In this document: positions 20,102 through 26,336 of the stretch, one piece after another
How the letters are laid out: each line of letters starts with the position of its first letter
Numbering within the stretch: the first letter of the stretch is position 1
Source of the DNA: Streptomyces griseiscabiei
GTDB taxonomy: Bacteria; Actinomycetota; Actinomycetes; Streptomycetales; Streptomycetaceae
NCBI RefSeq assembly: GCF_020010925.1
Contig: NZ_JAGJBZ010000001.1
Coordinates: 3,144,001-3,208,000, forward strand
Reading direction: 5' to 3'
DNA length: 64,000 nucleotides
Notes under the pieces: model-generated
What the model saw: the letters and a program-made list of their open reading frames with translations, nothing else
What the model was told of the DNA's origin: nothing
Databases searched by the model: none
Made by a program: the position numbers and the translations under genes

Positions 20102-20761
20102 TCAGAGCCGCGCCACCACCGCGTACCGCTCGTCCTCGACCTCCCTCCCCCACAGCGCGGAGTCGCCCGTCAGCGGCACCACCTCCGCGTCGGACACCAG
20201 CGGTGCGAGCAGCCCGTACAGCCGCTCGGCGGGTATGCCCACCGGGCCGACCGTGCCCCACACCCCCTCGACCAGCACGAGCCGCCCCCCGGGCCGCAGC
20301 AGTCCGCACCAGCGGCGCAGGACGCGGCCCGGGTCGGGCAGGGTCCACAGCACATGGCGGACGAGGATCACGTCGAACCGCTCCTCCCCCACGGGCGGGG
20401 CCGCCGCGTCGCCGACGAGGAACACGGCGGGGTGCCCGGCGAGTTTGGCGCGGGCGAGGGCGACCATGGCCGCGGAGGTGTCGATCCCGGTCACCCGGTG
20501 CCCCTGCTCGGTCGCGAGGAGTGACAGGCTGCCGGTGCCGCAGCCCAGGTCGAGGACGTCGCGGGCGCGGTCCGGCAGCCAGTCCCGCAGCCGGGCCGCC
20601 CAGGCCGCCCGGACCGCGGGTTCTCGCAGGCCATGATCGGGTTCGTCGTCGAAGGAAGGGGCTTCCGCGTCCCAGTCGACGGGCTCCGGTGAGTCATCTG
20701 CCGCCGGTTTATTCGGTGTTCGAAGGGCTCGGGAGGTTTCGCCGTCGTCGATGTTGGTCAT
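20102..20761 (-). CDS. Class I SAM-dependent methyltransferase
   Basis: The 219-residue enzyme starts at ATG 20761 (MTNIDDGE...). Motif I is VLDLGCGTGSLSLLA near residues 68-82, followed by VTGIDTSAAM for the acidic post-I residue, FDVILVRHVLW for motif II and LRPGGRLVLVEGVW for motif III. It belongs to the Methyltransf_11/25 type acting on small molecules. The first 50 residues are polar and probably disordered. The start is 10 bp from two tandem operator-like repeats that separate it from the divergent 44-residue gene. Frames extending upstream to 21037 run through that regulatory DNA and are unlikely. Confidence 0.87.
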   Translation of the reverse strand: MTNIDDGETSRALRTPNKPAADDSPEPVDWDAEAPSFDDEPDHGLREPAVRAAWAARLRDWLPDRARDVLDLGCGTGSLSLLATEQGHRVTGIDTSAAMVALARAKLAGHPAVFLVGDAAAPPVGEERFDVILVRHVLWTLPDPGRVLRRWCGLLRPGGRLVLVEGVWGTVGPVGIPAERLYGLLAPLVSDAEVVPLTGDSALWGREVEDERYAVVARL

Positions 20762-20770
20762 GCCGCCAGA

Positions 20771-20818
20771 GTGACACCTGCCACTGACAGTCCCGATGGT
20801 GACAGCCGCCACTGACAG
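20771..20818. promoter_or_regulatory. Two tandem 20-bp operator-like repeats
   Basis: GTGACACCTGCCACTGACAG (20771-20790) and GTGACAGCCGCCACTGACAG (20799-20818) differ at three positions and have a 28-bp period. They sit directly upstream of the methyltransferase start and about 80 bp before the 44-residue gene, so a regulator bound here could control both. Confidence 0.55.
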
Positions 20819-20898
20819 AGCACGAACGATGAGTAACGCTCCCGGAACGGGTCTACCTCCGTGAAAACGCGGAACCCGGTAGACGCAAGGAGGCAGCC

Positions 20899-21033
20899 AT
20901 GCGCCGTACGACCGTGCAGAAGCCCCTGAGGAAGTCCACGTCCCGCCGGGTGCGGGACGAGGCCGACGAACGCCCCGTCGAGCGCCGGGAAGTGCGAAAG
21001 GACATCGCGCGCACCTGGTGGCCGGACGGCTGA
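20899..21033 (+). CDS. Small basic protein of 44 residues
   Basis: The ORF reads MRRTTVQKPLRKSTSRRV and ends in RKDIARTWWPDG. It has a perfect ribosome site (AAGGAGG at 20888-20894, five bases before ATG 20899) and good codon third-position GC. The product is highly basic with an acidic centre and a Trp-Trp C-terminus; there is no signal peptide or cysteine. I do not recognise a family, but the clean translation signals and the terminator hairpin downstream support a real gene. A nucleic-acid or ribosome-associated role is only a guess. It is divergent from the methyltransferase gene. Confidence 0.7.
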   Translation: MRRTTVQKPLRKSTSRRVRDEADERPVERREVRKDIARTWWPDG

Positions 21034-21100
21034 GCACTCGCGCCCCGGTCCGGGAGCACGCGCGCGTGGCACAGGAAACCGAATGACCCGCAGTCCCGCA

Positions 21101-21144
21101 GCCGTCCGCCCCGCCGCCCCGATCCGGGCGTCGGGGCGGACGGC
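21101..21144. terminator. Bidirectional hairpin terminator
   Basis: A 13-bp perfect stem (21101-21113 with 21132-21144) with an 18-base loop lies between the convergent 44-residue gene and the dienelactone hydrolase gene. It has no T-run. Confidence 0.65.
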
Positions 21145-21158
21145 CGCTTCGTCCGGCG

Positions 21159-21929
21159 TCAGGCGCCGGGCCGCGTCAGGGTGCGGTCCAGCAGATCCAG
21201 CAGCGCGGTCCAGTGGCGCTGCGTCGCCCCGGCGTCGTACGCGGCGGTGTCGGACTGGGTGTAGCCGTGCGAGGCGCCCGTGTAGACCTCGGTGCGGTGG
21301 CGGACCCCCGCCTCGGTGAGCGCCTTGTCGAGCAGGTCGATCTGTTCCGGCGGCAGGGACGGGTCCCCGTCGGCGTGCCCGAGGTACACCTCGCCGGTGA
21401 TCCGGGCCGCCTCCAGGTGCGGGCTGTCCGGGTCGTCGGTGGCCAGGCGCCCGCCGTGGAAGCCGGCCACGGCGGCGACCCGCTCCGGGAAGGCACCGGC
21501 GGTGTACAGGGCCAGCCGGGCGCCCATGCAGTACCCGGTGATCCCGACCGGCCCGGCGGCGGCCCGCGGACTGTCGGCCAGCCACCGCAGATACGCCGCC
21601 GCGTCCCGCCGCGCGAGATCCGGCGTCAGCGTCAGCATGACCGGCAGGATCTGGTCCCACAGCTGCGGACGCGCGGCCGGGTCGATGAACTCGGGCAGGT
21701 CGAACACCGGGGTCCGGCCCGACCGGTGGAAGACGTTCGGCACGAGGACGGTGTACCCGGCACCGGCCAGCCGGTCGGCCATCGCCCGCAGATGCGGTCG
21801 CAGCCCGAACGCGTCCATGTAGAACAGGACCGCGGGATGCGCGCCGTCGTCGTCGGGGTGGACGAGGTAGGCGTCGGCGGTGCCGTCCTCGGTGGTGATG
21901 TCCACGGTCGTGCCGCGTACGGCGGTCAT
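21159..21929 (-). CDS. Dienelactone hydrolase family alpha/beta hydrolase
   Basis: The 256-residue protein starts at ATG 21929 with GGGAACC upstream. The DLH triad is visible: Cys134 in GITGYCMGARLAL replaces the usual Ser, an Asp lies in GHADGDPS near residues 187-189, and His221 in ASHGYTQ. The N-terminal VDITTEDGTADAYLVHP strand pair is also typical. DLH enzymes open lactone rings in chlorocatechol pathways, but most actinobacterial copies have unknown ester or lactone substrates. No aromatic-degradation genes are nearby. It is probably a single-gene unit; the LPMO gene diverges from it 236 bp away. Confidence 0.88.
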   Translation of the reverse strand: MTAVRGTTVDITTEDGTADAYLVHPDDDGAHPAVLFYMDAFGLRPHLRAMADRLAGAGYTVLVPNVFHRSGRTPVFDLPEFIDPAARPQLWDQILPVMLTLTPDLARRDAAAYLRWLADSPRAAAGPVGITGYCMGARLALYTAGAFPERVAAVAGFHGGRLATDDPDSPHLEAARITGEVYLGHADGDPSLPPEQIDLLDKALTEAGVRHRTEVYTGASHGYTQSDTAAYDAGATQRHWTALLDLLDRTLTRPGA

Positions 21930-22165
21930 GCGCGGGTTCCCTTCTCTGCGACGGACTCGGACGGCACCCAGTCTCACGTACCGAGGTAAGAGCCGATCCT
22001 CCGGTCCCGTTCTGCGGGGGCGGCTTCTCAACGGGCGTTCCTCAGCCCTCGGTTAGCCCATCCTTAACGCCACCATAAGGATCGCGCGCACCCGCCCTCA
22101 GCAGGCGATTCCACGGTTTCTTGGGGCTAGCTTGCTGATCGACCCCGTCCCGAGGAGTGCCCGCC

Positions 22166-23242
22166 ATGCCCGCTGCCCGCCGCAAGGCCACCGCGTCCGC
22201 CACCGCACGGGCCGTCGGCGCGGTCGGGGCGGTCACCGCCGTGCCCCTCGCCCTGACCGCGCTCGCCGCCGGGCCGGCCGCGGCGCACGGTTCGATGGGC
22301 GACCCGGTGAGCCGGGTGGCGCAGTGCTACGCGGAGGGCCCCGAGAGCCCTCGGTCGGCGGCCTGCGCGGCGGCGGTCGCGGCCGGCGGCACCCAGGCGC
22401 TCTACGACTGGAACGGCGTTCGGATCGGCGAGGCGGCCGGCCGCCACCGGGAGCTGATCCCGGACGGCGAGCTGTGCAGCGCGGGCAACGAGGCGTTCAA
22501 GGGCCTCGACCTGGCCCGCGCCGACTGGCCGGCGACGAGCGTGCGCGCCGGGTCGGCCACCTTCGGATACCGGGTGACGGCCCCGCACAAGGGCACCTTC
22601 GTGGTGTACGTCACCAAGCCCGGCCACGACCCGTCCCGGCCGCTCGCCTGGGACGACCTGGACCTCGCGCACCCGGTGGCGAAGGCCGTCGACCCGGCCG
22701 CGTCGGGCGGCTTCTACACGTTCTCCGGCACCCTCCCGCAGCGCTCCGGCAAGCATGTGCTGTACGCGGTGTGGCAGCGCTCGGACAGCCCGGAGGCGTT
22801 CTACTCCTGCTCGGACGTCTCCTTCGGCGGCGGCGGTACGGGCGGCAGCGCCGGCGGCGCCTCCGCGCCCTCCGAGGAGCAGATCGAGGACGGCGCCGAC
22901 GAGTCGACCGTCGAGCACGGCGGCCACGGCGACGACGACGCGAGCACGACGACGGACCCGGCGCCGAACTCCTCGACGACCCCGAAGGCATCGGGGAAGC
23001 CGGCGGTGAAGGAGGCCGCCGGCCCGTCACCGACCGCGAAGTCGACGGCCGACGGACCGGCCTCGGGGGACGGGCTCGCGGAGCCCGCCGGTGGCAAGGA
23101 GGGCCTCGCCGACACGGGCGGCGACGCCGGGACCGCGTATCTGGCCCTCGGTGGCGCGGCCGTCCTGGCGGCCGGCTCCTCCCTCCTCTTCACCGCGGCC
23201 CGCCGCCGTTCGACGGCCGGCGGCCGGCAGCCCGGCCGCTGA
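22166..23242 (+). CDS. Cell-wall-anchored lytic polysaccharide monooxygenase (AA10)
   Basis: The 358-residue precursor starts at ATG 22166 with GAGGAG upstream. A signal peptide ends at Ala40, so the mature protein starts with His41 (HGSMGDPVSR), the first copper-brace ligand. His141 in TAPHKGTF is the likely second ligand. Conserved WNGVRIGEAAG and CSAGN segments fit AA10 enzymes that oxidatively cleave chitin or cellulose. Residues about 225-310 are a Ser/Thr/Ala linker without a carbohydrate-binding module. The tail has LADTG (314-318), a hydrophobic helix and RRR, that is, an LAxTG sorting signal for a class E sortase. It is therefore expected to stay covalently on the wall, which suggests a role in hyphal surface remodelling as well as nutrition. 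Confidence 0.9.
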   Translation: MPAARRKATASATARAVGAVGAVTAVPLALTALAAGPAAAHGSMGDPVSRVAQCYAEGPESPRSAACAAAVAAGGTQALYDWNGVRIGEAAGRHRELIPDGELCSAGNEAFKGLDLARADWPATSVRAGSATFGYRVTAPHKGTFVVYVTKPGHDPSRPLAWDDLDLAHPVAKAVDPAASGGFYTFSGTLPQRSGKHVLYAVWQRSDSPEAFYSCSDVSFGGGGTGGSAGGASAPSEEQIEDGADESTVEHGGHGDDDASTTTDPAPNSSTTPKASGKPAVKEAAGPSPTAKSTADGPASGDGLAEPAGGKEGLADTGGDAGTAYLALGGAAVLAAGSSLLFTAARRRSTAGGRQPGR

Positions 23243-23258
23243 CCGGGACCGGGGACTT

Positions 23259-23297
23259 CCGGGGCCTGTCGGGCGGCTCAGGCCGGACAGGCCCCGG
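23259..23297. terminator. Hairpin between LPMO and lipase genes
   Basis: A 12-bp perfect stem (23259-23270 with 23286-23297) with a 15-base loop lies 17 bp past the LPMO stop and 20 bp past the end of the convergent lipase gene. It can serve both. Confidence 0.7.
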
Positions 23298-23316
23298 CGG
23301 AACGTGTCGGCACGTG

Positions 23317-24186
23317 TCAGCCGACGGCCGAGAGACAGGTCGTCGGGGTGGCGTGGGCCGGGTCGAGGGCGTTGGTGACCTCATGGAAGGCGACGCGGTC
23401 GAGGAGTCCGATCGCCGCGTGCTCGGAGAGGTCGAGCGCGCAGAGGTCCTGGATGACGATGTTGCGCACGTTCGGTCCGCTGAGGAACTGGGACCGGTAG
23501 GGGGTGACCACCTCGTCGTACTTGGTCGCGAGGACCGTGTACGTGACGCCGGGGACGGTGTCGCCGCCCGCGTTGAGCTTGGTCAGGAAGGGGGAGCCGG
23601 CCACCTGGTCGGCGAGGGCCGGGGTGGCGCTGGACAGCAGGTCGCCGGCGCCGGGGAAGTACCGGAGGAGCCCGGTGAGGCCGTTCAGGGTGGTGCCGTG
23701 GTTGGAGGGGGCGATACCGACGAGGGCGTTCACCTCCGCGGCTCCGCCGAGGAACTTGAGGTAGTAGCGGGGCATCATGCCGCCCTGCGAGTGACCGACC
23801 AGGTCGGCCTCGGCGGCGCCGGTCGAGGCGAGCACCCGGTCGACGAAGGCGTCGAGCTGTTCCGCCGACTTCTCGATGGGGCCGAGCCCGTTGAAGAAGG
23901 CCACGCCGGGGAGTTGGCCGTAGTCGAGGGAGTAGACGCAGTAGCCCCGGTTCACGAGGTACGGCGCGAGGCCCAGCCAGTTGTCGACGGAGTTGGCGAA
24001 CGTCCCGTGGACGAGGACGACGGGGCGGGGGTGGGCGGCGGAGGGTTTGCAGGAGTAGTCGTTCCAGCCACGGGAGGTCGTGGCGGCCGTGTCGGCGGCC
24101 TCGGCGGCGGTGGCGGGGACGACGGTCGCCGCGGCGGCCAGGCACAGGGCGGCCAGCGGTCTGATCAGGCGCTTCCAGGGCAGCAT
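23317..24186 (-). CDS. Secreted triacylglycerol lipase / alpha/beta hydrolase
   Basis: The 289-residue protein has a signal peptide (cleavage near residue 31). The mature part carries the oxyanion-region HGTFAN at 60-65 and the nucleophile elbow GHSQGG with Ser133. Likely acid and base are Asp in LATKYDEVVTPY and His in DLSEHAAI. Several cysteines suggest disulfides. It matches the class of extracellular Streptomyces lipases in the EstA/lipase class 2 group. Its promoter region contains two TTAC-N6-GTAA palindromes and a CRP-like palindrome, consistent with control by fatty-acid and carbon status (inference). Confidence 0.9.
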   Translation of the reverse strand: MLPWKRLIRPLAALCLAAAATVVPATAAEAADTAATTSRGWNDYSCKPSAAHPRPVVLVHGTFANSVDNWLGLAPYLVNRGYCVYSLDYGQLPGVAFFNGLGPIEKSAEQLDAFVDRVLASTGAAEADLVGHSQGGMMPRYYLKFLGGAAEVNALVGIAPSNHGTTLNGLTGLLRYFPGAGDLLSSATPALADQVAGSPFLTKLNAGGDTVPGVTYTVLATKYDEVVTPYRSQFLSGPNVRNIVIQDLCALDLSEHAAIGLLDRVAFHEVTNALDPAHATPTTCLSAVG

Positions 24187-24233
24187 CGGGTGATCTCCTT
24201 GCGGCTCAAGGGACGTGCGACGACGTTCGCCCT

Positions 24234-24247
24234 GTGATCCGGATCAC
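24234..24247. promoter_or_regulatory. 14-bp perfect palindrome, CRP-like, at the lipase promoter
   Basis: GTGATCCGGATCAC is fully self-complementary and, with its flanking T, resembles the TGTGA-N6-TCACA half-site arrangement of CRP-family regulators. It lies 48 bp before the lipase ATG. Confidence 0.45.
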
Positions 24248-24272
24248 GAGGATGCTGTTCTAATTCGCCAAG

Positions 24273-24313
24273 TTACGGGCGAGTAGAAAAAGTGGGAAGT
24301 TACGCGTCAGTAA
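24273..24313. promoter_or_regulatory. Paired TTAC-N6-GTAA operator candidates upstream of the lipase gene
   Basis: TTACGCGTCAGTAA (24300-24313) is a perfect TTAC-N6-GTAA dyad; TTACGGGCGAGTAG (24273-24286) is a one-mismatch copy. The period is 27 bp, and the repeats share longer flanks (AAGTTACG...AGTA). Similar dyads are bound by TetR-type fatty-acid regulators in actinobacteria; the regulator here is unidentified. Confidence 0.5.
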
Positions 24314-24359
24314 AAACTTCAAGTGAAGGTCGGGAAGACTGACACGTGACGCCGAATCA

Positions 24360-24806
24360 TCACCAGGCGGGTCTGATCGGACCGTACGGCGCGATCCGCG
24401 CCAGACGATCGCGCAACGCCCGCACCTCACCCTCCCCGCCGAGCGATTCGGCCCATTCCGCGACGACCCCGGCCGCCACCTCCTCCGCCGCCCGGGCACA
24501 GGCCCACCCCCGCCCGGTCAGCACGACCAGACGCGCCCGGGCGTCGACGGGGTGCGGCAGCCGCTCGACATACCCCTTGCGCACCAGCTCGTCGACGAGC
24601 TGACTGGCCGCCTGCTTGGTCACCCCGAGATGGGCGGCGAGGTCGGTGACCGTCGCCCCGTCCGGGGCGAGCCGGGCGAACGCGAAGCCGTACGAGGGGC
24701 GCGCCTCGAAGCCGCGGGCGGCGACCCCCTCGTCGATACGGCGCGTCAGATCGCCGGCGGCGGCGAGCAGGGCGGCGGTCAGGGCCAGGGCTTCGGAGTT
24801 CTGCAC
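24360..24806 (-). CDS. MarR-family transcriptional regulator
   Basis: The 148-residue protein starts at GTG 24806. The winged helix spans about residues 48-105, with TVTDLAAHLGVTKQAASQLVDELVRKGYVERLPHPVDARARLVVLT, split here as in MarR proteins into recognition helix and wing. Helical ends would form the dimer interface. The gene is divergent from the cupin gene, and between them lie two identical 19-bp palindromes that are very likely its own operators. The ligand is unknown; a repressor of itself and the cupin gene, released by a small molecule, is the simplest model. No strong ribosome site precedes the GTG. Confidence 0.9.
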   Translation of the reverse strand: MQNSEALALTAALLAAAGDLTRRIDEGVAARGFEARPSYGFAFARLAPDGATVTDLAAHLGVTKQAASQLVDELVRKGYVERLPHPVDARARLVVLTGRGWACARAAEEVAAGVVAEWAESLGGEGEVRALRDRLARIAPYGPIRPAW

Positions 24807-24833
24807 GCCTGCATTGAAACACCCTTGACGGAT

Positions 24834-24881
24834 TGGTCAAGCAGCTTGACCATATGGAGAGATGGTCAAGCAGCTTGACCA
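24834..24881. promoter_or_regulatory. Two identical 19-bp palindromic operators, probably for the MarR protein
   Basis: TGGTCAAGCAGCTTGACCA occurs at 24834-24852 and again at 24863-24881. Each is a 9-1-9 palindrome, and the period is 29 bp. The copies fill the 133-bp gap between the divergent MarR and cupin genes and overlap TTGACC hexamers that could serve as -35 elements on either strand, so binding would block both promoters. Confidence 0.8.
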
Positions 24882-24939
24882 TCGAGGAGAACCCCGAGCC
24901 CCCATGAACCCAATGAACCCCTACCCCCAGGAGGCCCGC

Positions 24940-25314
24940 ATGCCTGTCGTCCGTCCGTCCGAAGCCGTCACCCACGAGATCCACGGCGCCCGTTTCGTCT
25001 CGTACGCCACCCCGCGCACCGGCAGCCGGGAACTGGCCGCCTGGCGGGGCGAGATCCCGCCGGGGACCAAGGCGCCCGCGCACACCGTCACCAGGGAGGA
25101 GATCCTGCATCTGCTCAGCGGCGAGCTCACGGTCACGCTGGACGGCCGCACCGAACGGGTCACCGCCGGTGACACCCTGATCGTCAACGCGGGGGCCACC
25201 CTCACCGTCGAGAACCCGGCGGCGGAGACCGCCGTCACCTGGGTCACCACCTCCCTGGGCCTGGAGGCGGAGCTGGCCGACGGCACCCGGATCGTGCCCC
25301 CGTGGGCCAACTGA
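24940..25314 (+). CDS. Small cupin-domain protein
   Basis: The 124-residue product is read from ATG 24940, five bases after AGGAGG (24929-24934); earlier in-frame ATGs at 24904 and 24913 lack such a site. A single cupin barrel is indicated by WRGEIPPGTKAPAHTVTREEILHLLSGELTVTLDG, which holds the motif-1 His and Glu positions, and by GDTLIVNAGATLTVEN as motif 2, where the usual final His is absent. Metal binding may be incomplete. Such small cupins act as enzymes or sensors for small molecules. Its control by the adjacent MarR protein is strongly suggested by the shared operators. Confidence 0.83.
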   Translation: MPVVRPSEAVTHEIHGARFVSYATPRTGSRELAAWRGEIPPGTKAPAHTVTREEILHLLSGELTVTLDGRTERVTAGDTLIVNAGATLTVENPAAETAVTWVTTSLGLEAELADGTRIVPPWAN

Positions 25315-25331
25315 CCACCGCGCGAGGACGG

Positions 25332-26336
25332 TTACGCCGCCAGCGTCCCCGGCATCACCGCATACGGGCCGAACCTCGCCCGCGCCCGGTCCGCGACCTC
25401 CTCGATACGGCGGACCTTCTCGTCGACGGGGTCGAAGGCGAGCTGGTGGGAGGCCCGGTCGGCGGGGGTGAGGCCCTCGGCGCGCAGGGCGATCGCGCGG
25501 ACGCGGGCGCGCTGGAGGCCGAGGGCGTCGTACAGGGCGTAGGCCGTCGCGGTGAGCGCCGGAGTGTGGGCGGTCGGCTCCTTCAGGGTGCGGGTGCGGA
25601 CGGTGGAGGAGCGGTCGGCGTAGCGGACCGTGAGGGTCAGGGTGCGGCAGACCTTCTCCAGGGCGCGCAGCCGGGAGCCCAGTTCCCCGGCGCCGGCGAG
25701 CAGCGCGCGGCGGTGCCGGTCGGGGTTCAACTCGTCGAGGGAGAAGGGGTGTTCGGTGGCGAGGATGGGGGTCCCCCCGCTCGAGCGAAGCCGAGAGTGG
25801 GGGAGTGCGGCGGCGTTCGGCACGACGCGGTCCCGGTCGACACCGTTCGCCTTCTCGTGCAGTTCGCGGCCGGTCCGCGCGCCAACCAGGCGCTGGAGTG
25901 TGGACAGGGGCGCGCGGGCGACCGCGCCGAGGGTGTCGAGGCCGTACTCGCACAGGGTGCGGACGGTCACGGTGCCGACGCCGGGCAGCGCGCCGACCGG
26001 CAGTTCGGCGAGGAAGTCGACGACGAGGTCCGCGGGCACCGCGCACGGCGAGCCGGGCGCCGCCGCGCCCAGCGCCAGCCGGGCCGTCAGCGGTCCGGGC
26101 CCGGCGCCGATCAGACAGTCGACGCCGTACAGCGCGAGGGCACGCACCCGGATCAGCCGCGCCAGTTCCCCGGAGTCCCGGCCGAAGTACCGCTCGGCGC
26201 CCCGCAGATCGGCCAGCGCCCCGTCCGGCGGCAACGCCTGGACGACCGGGGTGAAGTCCTCGACCAGCCCGAGGAGACCGGGCAGCGCGGCCTCGTACTT
26301 CGGCGGCAGCTGGAAACGTACGCAGAGGATGGTCAT
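25332..26336 (-). CDS. imuB: Y-family DNA polymerase-like protein lacking catalytic acids (ImuB-like)
   Basis: The 334-residue protein starts at ATG 26336, which overlaps the dnaE2 stop (ATGA), so translation is coupled. The fold follows DinB/UmuC proteins, including the helix-hairpin-helix GALPGVGTVTVRTLCEYGLDTLGAVA and a little-finger region. The palm motifs are degenerate: the HVDMD-like strand reads ILCVRFQLP and the second acidic motif reads DGALADLRGAERYF. It should not polymerise; ImuB proteins instead bridge the beta clamp and DnaE2. It is shorter than mycobacterial ImuB (about 500 residues). A dispersed palindromic repeat is inserted in frame near residues 177-190. No imuA-like gene lies beside it. 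Confidence 0.78.
   Translation of the reverse strand: MTILCVRFQLPPKYEAALPGLLGLVEDFTPVVQALPPDGALADLRGAERYFGRDSGELARLIRVRALALYGVDCLIGAGPGPLTARLALGAAAPGSPCAVPADLVVDFLAELPVGALPGVGTVTVRTLCEYGLDTLGAVARAPLSTLQRLVGARTGRELHEKANGVDRDRVVPNAAALPHSRLRSSGGTPILATEHPFSLDELNPDRHRRALLAGAGELGSRLRALEKVCRTLTLTVRYADRSSTVRTRTLKEPTAHTPALTATAYALYDALGLQRARVRAIALRAEGLTPADRASHQLAFDPVDEKVRRIEEVADRARARFGPYAVMPGTLAA
25766..25806. repeat. Palindromic dispersed repeat inside the imuB coding region
   Basis: The stretch starts GGGGGTCCCCCCGCTCGAGC and ends with CCGAGAGTGGGGG. It can fold with CCCCC/GGGGG and CTCG/CGAG stems. I recognise this sequence type as an element scattered through many Streptomyces genomes. Here it is read through in frame, adding a Ser/Arg/Gly-rich peptide (HSRLRSSGGTP) to the protein. 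Confidence 0.7.
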
